The notes beneath the pieces are model-generated. The model did no database searches. It was not told the DNA's origin and saw only the letters and a list, made by a program, of their open reading frames with translations. Made by a program: the position numbers and the translations under genes. Below, one piece after another: positions 1 through 5,088 of a stretch of DNA of 5,088 nt. This DNA comes from Candidatus Cloacimonadota bacterium (GTDB lineage Bacteria > Cloacimonadota > Cloacimonadia > Cloacimonadales > TCS61), in contig DRTC01000094.1 in NCBI GenBank assembly GCA_011372345.1, positions 1 through 5,088 of the forward strand, given 5' to 3'. Position 1 is the first letter of the stretch. Every line of letters begins with the position of its first letter.

Positions 1-633
1 AACCGTTAAGGTACAAGGTTCTTCCGGCATGACTGTAAATAATTCTTCTTTGGAGAAAATTGCTAAAGGATCAATGATCAGCGTATCAGGATAACTTTCG
101 CAATTCAACCTGACACTATCTATATAAACCGTATGATTCTCCGGTCCTGTTTCTGCACCTGAAACATGGGTTAGTCTCCAACCTCTTCTATGATCAGGAT
201 CTTCTGCTGGATCAAAAAGTTGTTTGAATATTGCATACCTCAAACTCTGATCGGTAAAATCTTTGGTATAAGTTTTAATAGAATCATTTTCCCAAGCGAA
301 TAAGTTCAGAGTTCCTTCATAATCTCCGTGAATTGAAACATAAGCCGAATCTCCATTTATCTGAATATCAATTAGATATTCAGGATTTGGTTTCAATTCT
401 CGATACCAGAAAAATGTGTTGATCTCGGTTCTATCGCCGTTTTTGACTCCGGTAGTGTCTTCTTCTCCATAATGATTTTGGGTAGTAAAGTATGGATCAT
501 TTTCTTCGAGAAGCATATTGATCGCTTCTTCATCCGTTTGAGGATCGTTATTTGCTTCCGTTGTTTTATCACATCCCCAAAGTAATAAGAACAACAGCAT
601 CGCCAAAATTGAAAATTTTAAAATCTTTTTCAT
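1..633 (-). CDS. Putative lipoprotein of unknown function, N-terminal part (3' end outside the window)
   Basis: This minus-strand reading frame stays open from its start to the window edge, giving 211 residues of an incomplete protein. The N-terminus is a lipoprotein signal: KK at residues 2-3, a hydrophobic stretch at about 8-19, then LLLWGC with the lipidation cysteine at residue 21. A Trp at -2 of the lipobox is unusual. Asp follows the cysteine, which in enterobacteria favours inner-membrane retention; whether that rule holds here is unknown. An acidic linker (about residues 22-60, rich in E, D, T and N) leads into an aromatic-rich segment with alternating hydrophobic residues that looks like beta structure (about 80-200), containing Cys at about 175 and 207. 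The start is the second of two adjacent ATGs (633-631), because AAGGAGG at 644-638 lies four bases before it but only one base before the ATG at 636. The gene is divergent from serC. I recognise no family. It is probably a periplasm-facing, membrane-anchored protein. Confidence 0.8.
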   Translation of the reverse strand, partial: MKKILKFSILAMLLFLLLWGCDKTTEANNDPQTDEEAINMLLEENDPYFTTQNHYGEEDTTGVKNGDRTEINTFFWYRELKPNPEYLIDIQINGDSAYVSIHGDYEGTLNLFAWENDSIKTYTKDFTDQSLRYAIFKQLFDPAEDPDHRRGWRLTHVSGAETGPENHTVYIDSVRLNCESYPDTLIIDPLAIFSKEELFTVMPEEPCTLTV

Positions 634-636
634 CAT

Positions 637-644
637 ACCTCCTT
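637..644 (-). promoter_or_regulatory. Ribosome binding site of the lipoprotein gene
   Basis: Read on the minus strand, this is AAGGAGGT, a near-perfect anti-Shine-Dalgarno match. It directly abuts two tandem ATG codons (636-634 and 633-631). The spacing of about one base to the first and four to the second favours the second as start. Either choice changes the protein by only one methionine. Confidence 0.75.
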
Positions 645-805
645 AAAAAAAGAATCTATCCTCCAAGACACAGAAACACAAAATTTCCTGCAAAAAAATT
701 AGCAAGAAAAATATTCAAGATGAAAAATTTTAAAATATCCTTTAAAAAACTTGCAAAAAAAAACATCAAATCGAATTTGACCAAAAAAAATAAACGGAGG
801 AAAAA
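637..805. promoter_or_regulatory. Divergent intergenic region, lipoprotein gene / serC
   Basis: About 170 bp separate two divergently transcribed genes, so both promoters should lie here unless they sit inside coding sequence. The serC-proximal half is strongly A-rich on the plus strand, with A runs at 692-697, 756-763 and 783-790. The serC ribosome binding site GGAGG is at 796-800, five bases before ATG. A TTGCAA at 751-756 could be a -35 element, but the sequence about 17 bases later (AATTTG) is a poor -10, and I see no convincing TAnnTTTG-type promoter. No inverted repeat long enough to call an operator stands out. The promoter role is inferred from gene arrangement, not from motifs. Confidence 0.45.
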
Positions 806-1888
806 ATGGCAAGAGTTCACAATTTTAATGCAGGTCCGGCTGTTTTACCGGAAGAAGTTTTATTGGAAGTTCAGGAAGAACTTTTAGATTATCAAGGCAA
901 AGGACTTTCCGTAATGGAAATGAGCCATCGCTCAAAAGAATATGGAGAAATAATTAATAATGCAGTCGAAACAATGAAAAGGATCATGAATCTGGGGGAC
1001 AAATACGAAGTTCTCTATTTACACGGTGGAGCAAGCACTCAATTTTATATGATTCCCCTGAATTTCTGTCCGGAAGGAAAAATTACAAACTATGTCGACA
1101 CCGGAGCCTGGTCAACAAAAGCTCTTAAAGAAGCAAAAAAGATCGGGAAGAAGATGCATGTTGCTGCCAGTTCTGAGGATAAAAGTTATACTTATATCCC
1201 GAAAAAGTTTGATGTTTCGGAAAATCCTGCTTATCTTCATATTACGACTAATAATACGATAAGGGGAACTGAATTTAAAATCGATCCTGATATTCCGGCA
1301 GAGATTCCTTTGATTGCTGATATGTCATCCAATTTTTTGAGTAAACCGTTGGATTTTCATAAATATTCGATGATCTACGGTGGAGCTCAAAAAAATATCG
1401 GTCCGGCAGGAGTTGCTTTTGTCATCATCAGGAAAGATATGATCGAAAAAATTAATCCGAATCTTCCTTCCATGATGGATTACAAAACTCATATTGATAA
1501 AGGCTCGATGTTCAATACTCCGCCTGCTTTTGCAATTTATGTAGTTGGGAAAGTCCTCAATTGGATTGAGAAAAACGGTGGTTTGGAAGCTCGTGAAAAA
1601 TACAATATCGAAAAAGCAAATTATCTCTATAATATCTTAGATAATTCTGATTTTTATCAAGGAACAGTTGTCAAAGAAGATCGTTCTTTGATGAACATTC
1701 CTTTCAGGTTACCGACCGAAGATTTGGAAAAGAAATTCATTGCTGAAGCAGCAGAAAATGGAATGATCGGACTCAAAGGTCATAGAAGTGTAGGAGGTTG
1801 TCGAGCTTCGCTTTATAATTCATTACCTATGAAAGCTGCTCAGGATCTTGCTCAATTTATGCTGGATTTTGAAAAGAAGAATCAATAA
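806..1888 (+). CDS. serC: Phosphoserine aminotransferase
   Basis: This cytoplasmic, PLP-dependent class V-fold aminotransferase (EC 2.6.1.52) converts 3-phosphohydroxypyruvate plus glutamate to 3-phosphoserine plus 2-oxoglutarate, the second step of serine synthesis. In some bacteria it also serves pyridoxal phosphate synthesis. The 360 residues match the usual length (E. coli about 362). Visible motifs are FNAGPAVLP (7-15), substrate-binding H41-R42, phosphate-binding GGAST (74-78), W102 stacking on PLP, T151 in NNTIRG, D172 contacting the pyridine nitrogen, and GGAQKNIGPAG (192-202) with Schiff-base Lys196 after Gln195. N237-T238 would reach the partner subunit's cofactor, and KGHRSVGGCRASLYN (324-338) carries the C-terminal substrate-binding arginines. 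The start ATG has GGAGG five bases upstream. The gene is followed by a strong hairpin and not by serA, its common partner. The enzyme looks intact. Assignment is by motif and overall similarity to the family; substrate range beyond phosphoserine is not visible. Confidence 0.97.
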   Translation: MARVHNFNAGPAVLPEEVLLEVQEELLDYQGKGLSVMEMSHRSKEYGEIINNAVETMKRIMNLGDKYEVLYLHGGASTQFYMIPLNFCPEGKITNYVDTGAWSTKALKEAKKIGKKMHVAASSEDKSYTYIPKKFDVSENPAYLHITTNNTIRGTEFKIDPDIPAEIPLIADMSSNFLSKPLDFHKYSMIYGGAQKNIGPAGVAFVIIRKDMIEKINPNLPSMMDYKTHIDKGSMFNTPPAFAIYVVGKVLNWIEKNGGLEAREKYNIEKANYLYNILDNSDFYQGTVVKEDRSLMNIPFRLPTEDLEKKFIAEAAENGMIGLKGHRSVGGCRASLYNSLPMKAAQDLAQFMLDFEKKNQ

Positions 1889-1903
1889 AGATTTATGGAT
1901 GAG

Positions 1904-1940
1904 AAACTTGCCAAATTTTTGAAATTTGGCAAGTTTTATT
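1904..1940 (+). terminator. Inverted repeat after serC, probable intrinsic terminator or attenuator
   Basis: AAACTTGCCAAATTT (1904-1918) and its exact reverse complement (1922-1936) form a perfect 15-bp stem around a three-base loop. On the plus strand the following sequence is T-rich but interrupted (TATTCATTT), and the stem is AT-rich apart from a central GCC/GGC. It begins 15 bases after the serC stop. It fits a Rho-independent terminator, possibly a leaky one, since the next gene starts only 17 bases after the stem. The minus-strand side also ends in a short A/T tract, but no minus-strand gene needs it. Confidence 0.7.
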
Positions 1941-1953
1941 CATTTGATAAAAA

Positions 1954-2469
1954 ATGGAGATAACTGGAATCTCACATCCTGCCACCAGACTGGCTTTCTT
2001 CACTGCATTTGCAATTACAATTTATGTTGTCGAGAATTTCATCCCAAAACCTTTACCTTTTATGAAATTCGGTCTGGCAAATATTGTGATCTTGATTTTA
2101 CTTTTTGTTTATAATTTCAAGAATGCCTTTATCGTAGCCGTCAGTAAAACTCTGATCGGAGGTTTTTTCTCCGGAACTTTATTGAGTCCTACAACCATAC
2201 TATCTTTATCCGGAAGTATCTGTTCGCTATTGGTGATGTTTTTATTTCTCAAAACAAAAATAAATTTCAGTATCATCGGGATCAGTATTTTGGGTGCAGT
2301 TTTTCATAATTTAGCTCAAATTTCAATTGTCAGATTTTTATTGATAAAAGAAGATTCAATTTTTTATTTAGCACCAATTTTAATTTTGATGGGAATCATA
2401 ACCGGGATTATTACCGGATTTTTAGCTCATTTATTTATTAACAGGATCGAGTTTTTAGGGAAAATATGA
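1954..2469 (+). CDS. Gx transporter family / heptaprenyl diphosphate synthase component I-like membrane protein
   Basis: This 171-residue polytopic inner-membrane protein resembles the family catalogued as Hpre_diP_synt_I or 'Gx transporter' (PF07456 from memory). Family-like signatures are MKFGLANIVILILL (37-50), the GxxLSPTTILSLSG stretch (74-87), GAVFHNLAQ (114-122) and the small-residue segment MGIITGIITGFLAH (146-159). About five or six hydrophobic segments are visible (roughly 12-30, 40-54, 57-75, 83-99, 105-131, 137-160), giving an S-component-like look. The prenyl synthase name is historical, and nothing here resembles a prenyltransferase active site (no DDxxD). An in-frame TAA at 1948-1950 makes ATG 1954 the earliest start; the next Met (residue 37) would lose the first segment. 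No Shine-Dalgarno sequence precedes it, unlike the other genes here. Its stop overlaps the PBP start by four bases. The family call is fairly secure; the substrate and the catalytic or transport role are unknown. Confidence 0.8.
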   Translation: MEITGISHPATRLAFFTAFAITIYVVENFIPKPLPFMKFGLANIVILILLFVYNFKNAFIVAVSKTLIGGFFSGTLLSPTTILSLSGSICSLLVMFLFLKTKINFSIIGISILGAVFHNLAQISIVRFLLIKEDSIFYLAPILILMGIITGIITGFLAHLFINRIEFLGKI

Positions 2470-4784
2470 AAAAAAAAGTTTTAAAGATTTTGTTCATTCT
2501 CGTTATTTTGATTTTGTTTTTTGCCGGGATTGGATTTGGCTTATTTCATTATTACAGCAATGAACTACCACCACTTTCCGAACTTCAACATTATGATCTG
2601 AAAATCGGTTCTGAAGTTTTCGACAGACATGATAATTTGATCCATACTTTTTCTTTTGAACGCAGACAACTAACAAATCTCAATGAATTGCCGGATTTTC
2701 TGAAAAAAGGAATGATTGCAGTTGAGGATAAGAATTTTTACAATCATTGGGGAATGGATTTAATTGGTTTTCTCCGGGCTATATTGATCGATATTTCTAA
2801 AGGAAGTTTTTCACAGGGTGCAAGTACGATCACTCAGCAACTCGCTCGGAATATGTTCTTAACACTGGATAAACAGATTCCCCGCAAGATCAAAGAATTG
2901 CTGCTTGCTATTCGGATAGAAAGACATTATTCAAAGGAAGAGATTTTAGAATTATATCTGAATAAATCTCCTTTTGGTCCTGGATTGTATGGAATCGAAG
3001 TTGCATCTGCAAAATATTTCAATAAGAAAGCTAAGGATTTGAACATTCCCGAAGCTGCTTTGATCATTGGTATGCCGCAACTGCCGAGTGCGTATTATCC
3101 TTTTCGTTATCCGGAAAGAGCTTTAAAACGAAGAAACATTGTTCTAAAAAGAATGCTTGAGGAAAATGTTATCACCCAGCAGGAATATGAGGAAGCTAAA
3201 AATTCGGAAATAATTCTTCATCAGCAGAAAAGCAGGAGTGGAACAGACGATTATTATATCGAATATATCAGACAGATTCTGGAAAAAAAATATGGAACAA
3301 CGAAACTTTTTACCGGTGGACTGAAAATCTATACAACTCTTGATACTGAATTACAGACTTACGCTGATTCTATCCTTAATATGAACCTGACGAAATTTGA
3401 AGAGAAAAACAAATATGAATTCAAATTTGCAGATTTTCCTGCTGACACGACGGATATCGTTACTCCCTATGTGCAAGGTGGAGTATTTTCAATCGAACCG
3501 GAAACAGGTTATGTCAGTGTTATGATCGGTGGTCGGAGTTTTAAACACAGCAAATTCAATCGGATGATGCAGGCAAAACGACAACCTGGATCTTCTTTCA
3601 AACCAATCCTCTATTCGACTGCTCTGCAAAACGGATATACTCCTGCAACTGTGATTAAAGACGAGAATATCACTTTTATCCAAAGTGATACAATTTTTTA
3701 TAAACCGCATAATTATTCCCTGCAAAATTTCGGATATATCAGGATGCGGAATGCCTTGATGAAGTCTCGAAATATTTATGCTATCAAAATGATCTATGAT
3801 GTTGGACCCAGAAAAGTTACCGAAAATGCAAAGCGATTCGGAATTACGACCAGAGTTTACCCGAGCTATTCAATCGCTGTGGGAACAGAAGTTGTATTTC
3901 CTTTTGAATTGATATCTGCTTACACGACATTTCCAAATGGAGGAGAAAGAGTTAAACCTATTTTTATTCGAAGAGTCGAGGATAATAAAGGAAATATCCT
4001 GGAAACTGCAAAGATTGAAAAGATTGAGGTAATCGATGAGAAGATAGCATATTTGATGGCAAGTATGATGGAATCTGTAGTGGATGAAGGAACCGGACAA
4101 GGAGTTCGCTGGCAGCCGGGTTGTATTTACAAATGGACAGCAGCCGGAAAAACAGGAACAACCGATGATTTTCGCGATGCCTGGTTTATCGGTTATAACA
4201 GAAAACTGGTTACTGGAGTCTGGGTGGGATTCGACGACTTTTCCACTTTGGGGAAAAAGCAATCCGGAGCAATTGCTGCTCTTCCAACCTGGCCCTACAT
4301 AATGAAAAAAGCGGTGGAATTGGATTCTCCCCAAAATAGTAAAGGTAAGCCGATAATTGATGGTTCGAAATACCAATTTGAAAAACCGGAAGGGATCATA
4401 ACTGTTAAAATTTCTAAAGAAACAGGATTGCTTCCTAAAAATAGATTTGAAGAAACGATCGATGAAATTTTTATTGCCGGAACAGAACCAACACCGCTTT
4501 CAGATAGTTTGAATTATAATTTTTATCCGACAATATATCGTGAAAATAAGATGGATTCACTGGTTTATGATCTGGGTGGGAAAAGATATATTTATCCGGA
4601 TTCCATTATTTATGTGACGATCCATCCTGATAGTCTGAATCCGGAATATGAAGAGCTTGTTCCCAGACACGAACCGGCTCCGATCGATTTGAGAGGTGCT
4701 TTGATCATAAAAAATAAAGAGTATGTAACAAGACCTGACAGCCTGCTGATCAATGCTCCGAATTACATTAAGACAACAGAATGA
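2466..4784 (+). CDS. Class A penicillin-binding protein, bifunctional transglycosylase/transpeptidase (PBP1A type)
   Basis: This 772-residue enzyme polymerises lipid II into glycan strands and cross-links the peptides on the periplasmic side of the inner membrane. A basic start (MKKK) and one membrane anchor (about 7-28) put both domains outside. The GT51 domain (about 45-220) has EDKNFYNHWG (87-96) with catalytic Glu87, GASTITQQLARN (118-129), RKIKE (140-144) with the second conserved Glu144, and KEEILELYLN (157-166). A linker of about 245-335 follows. The penicillin-binding transpeptidase domain (about 335-620) has SSFK (376-379) with nucleophile Ser376, SRN (434-436) and KTG (562-564). The family-typical post-catalytic segment with ETGLLP and FIAGTEPT (about 640-678) leads to an unrecognised tail of about 93 residues. 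All catalytic motifs are intact. The start overlaps the upstream gene in ATGA and has a weak AGGG site at 2457-2460, so translational coupling is likely. mrcA or ponA would be plausible names; orthology cannot be settled here. Confidence 0.96.
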   Translation: MKKKVLKILFILVILILFFAGIGFGLFHYYSNELPPLSELQHYDLKIGSEVFDRHDNLIHTFSFERRQLTNLNELPDFLKKGMIAVEDKNFYNHWGMDLIGFLRAILIDISKGSFSQGASTITQQLARNMFLTLDKQIPRKIKELLLAIRIERHYSKEEILELYLNKSPFGPGLYGIEVASAKYFNKKAKDLNIPEAALIIGMPQLPSAYYPFRYPERALKRRNIVLKRMLEENVITQQEYEEAKNSEIILHQQKSRSGTDDYYIEYIRQILEKKYGTTKLFTGGLKIYTTLDTELQTYADSILNMNLTKFEEKNKYEFKFADFPADTTDIVTPYVQGGVFSIEPETGYVSVMIGGRSFKHSKFNRMMQAKRQPGSSFKPILYSTALQNGYTPATVIKDENITFIQSDTIFYKPHNYSLQNFGYIRMRNALMKSRNIYAIKMIYDVGPRKVTENAKRFGITTRVYPSYSIAVGTEVVFPFELISAYTTFPNGGERVKPIFIRRVEDNKGNILETAKIEKIEVIDEKIAYLMASMMESVVDEGTGQGVRWQPGCIYKWTAAGKTGTTDDFRDAWFIGYNRKLVTGVWVGFDDFSTLGKKQSGAIAALPTWPYIMKKAVELDSPQNSKGKPIIDGSKYQFEKPEGIITVKISKETGLLPKNRFEETIDEIFIAGTEPTPLSDSLNYNFYPTIYRENKMDSLVYDLGGKRYIYPDSIIYVTIHPDSLNPEYEELVPRHEPAPIDLRGALIIKNKEYVTRPDSLLINAPNYIKTTE

Positions 4785-4788
4785 TATT

Positions 4789-4911
4789 TGTCATCCTGAG
4801 TATTTTTTCTTGCTTTTCTCTCGAAGGAACTCCTCTGATAATGAGATTCTTTGGAAGATTACTTCTGTTAGATACCGTCTCTTTCAGGAAAGAGAAAACC
4901 TCAGAAAGACA
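4789..4911. repeat. Palindromic intergenic repeat 1 (GTCATCCTGAG type)
   Basis: The repeat begins five bases after the PBP stop. Outer arms are GTCATCCTGAG (4790-4800) and CTCAGAAAGAC (4900-4910), pairing at 9 of 11 positions, plus T4789-A4911. Inner arms are TCGAAGGAACTC (4821-4832) and GAGATTCTTTGG (4843-4854), pairing at 11 of 12 counting G-U wobbles. A further perfect 8-bp stem, TCTCTTTC/GAAAGAGA (4878-4885/4888-4895), sits in the right half. From memory, sequences reading TCATCCTGAG...CGAAGGATCTC recur between genes in many bacterial genomes; this copy looks diverged. CTTATTTTTT follows at 4912-4921, so in RNA it could act as a terminator for the PBP operon. Confidence 0.7.
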
Positions 4912-4916
4912 CTTAT

Positions 4917-4974
4917 TTTTTCATTTTGAAGAATCCTTTAAAGAAACAGAAAGGATTCTGCAACTATTGAAAAA
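4917..4974. repeat. Hairpin-forming intergenic repeat 2, between the two larger palindromes
   Basis: This is an interrupted inverted repeat. TTTTTCA (4917-4923) pairs perfectly with TGAAAAA (4968-4974), TTG (4926-4928) with CAA (4961-4963), and AGAATCCTTT (4930-4939) perfectly with AAAGGATTCT (4950-4959), leaving a 10-base A-rich loop. That gives about 20 bp in one hairpin. TCATTTTGAAGAATCC resembles the neighbouring repeat families in layout, but with a single arm set and not two halves. It may be an internally deleted relative. The hairpin is directly visible; the relationship is inference. Confidence 0.65.
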
Positions 4975-5088
4975 GTCATTGCGAGGTATCTTACAAAGGA
5001 ATTCTTGCGAAGCAATCTCCAACTCTAACATAATGATACGAAAGAGATTACTTCGTTTGATGCCAGCAAGAGAAAACTCGTAATGACA
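4975..5088. repeat. Palindromic intergenic repeat 3 (GTCATTGCGAG type)
   Basis: Outer arms are GTCATTGCGAG (4975-4985) and CTCGTAATGAC (5077-5087), pairing at 10 of 11 positions with the eleventh a G-U wobble. Inner arms are CGAAGCAATCTC (5008-5019) and GAGATTACTTCG (5044-5055), pairing at 11 of 12. Each half can also fold on itself: ATTGC/GCAAT on the left (4978-4982/5012-5016) and ATTAC/GTAAT on the right (5047-5051/5080-5084). From memory, GTCATTGCGAG...GAAGCAATCTC palindromes are dispersed in many bacterial genomes. The repeat ends at or just beyond the window edge, so whether more copies follow is unknown. Confidence 0.75.

Noticed and set aside
751..779. Sigma-70 promoter for serC (TTGCAA plus AATTTG)
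   Set aside because: The -10 candidate matches too poorly, and A-rich DNA gives many such weak pairs.
552..887. Lysine-rich 111-codon plus-strand frame spanning the intergenic region
   Set aside because: It begins antisense to the lipoprotein signal region and ends inside serC in another frame. Its composition simply reflects the A-rich leader, and it lacks a ribosome binding site.
1926..2114. 62-codon plus-strand frame overlapping the Gx-family gene
   Set aside because: It is a frame shadow: it starts inside the terminator stem and runs out of frame through a well-supported membrane protein gene.
1954..2469. Prenyl diphosphate synthase enzyme
   Set aside because: The family's historical name suggests it, but the protein is entirely membrane-spanning and lacks aspartate-rich prenyltransferase motifs.
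3489..4376. Several minus-strand frames and one plus-strand frame (4084-4302) inside the PBP gene
   Set aside because: All lie within conserved transpeptidase coding sequence, have no ribosome sites and no recognisable protein features.
4781..5083. 100-codon plus-strand frame overlapping the PBP stop by ATGA
   Set aside because: The ATGA overlap looks like coupling, but the frame is made entirely of three palindromic repeats and its translation shows no protein-like pattern. Such repeats often leave open frames by chance.
4790..5087. CRISPR array
   Set aside because: The repeated elements are inverted, of unequal length and of differing sequence, without regular spacers.

Overview
The window is AT-rich chromosomal DNA (roughly mid-30s % GC by eye) from a bacterium with a peptidoglycan wall and lipoproteins. 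Its Shine-Dalgarno sites are clear but uneven, and its dispersed intergenic palindromes are of the GTCATTGCGAG and GTCATCCTGAG types. Together with the lipoprotein style, this suggests a Gram-negative lineage of the FCB or candidate-phylum sort, such as Cloacimonadota. That placement is an inference from overall style; no marker gene here settles it.

Layout: positions 1-633 hold the 5' part of an unrecognised lipoprotein gene on the minus strand, which runs off the left edge. A 169-172 bp A-rich intergenic region separates it from three plus-strand genes. The first is serC (806-1888), phosphoserine aminotransferase, complete with all recognisable active-site residues. A perfect 15-bp inverted repeat (1904-1936) follows it. 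Next come a small polytopic membrane protein of the Gx transporter / 'heptaprenyl diphosphate synthase component I' family (1954-2469) and a bifunctional class A penicillin-binding protein (2466-4784). The last two overlap by four bases (ATGA), so they are probably translated together.

Function: SerC supplies phosphoserine for serine synthesis. The PBP polymerises and cross-links peptidoglycan at the outer face of the inner membrane. The small membrane protein has no secure function, but its coupling to the PBP makes an envelope or lipid-carrier role worth considering. The hairpin between serC and this pair suggests that serC is at least partly a separate transcription unit.

The last 304 bp (4785-5088) contain no credible gene. 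They hold three abutting palindromic repeats, starting five bases after the PBP stop codon. The first and third share one plan, with an outer and an inner arm in each half. In both, the right half differs from the left by a paired base change that preserves pairing within each half. This is the most unusual signal in the window. I found no defence system, CRISPR array, tRNA, rRNA or insertion-sequence gene.
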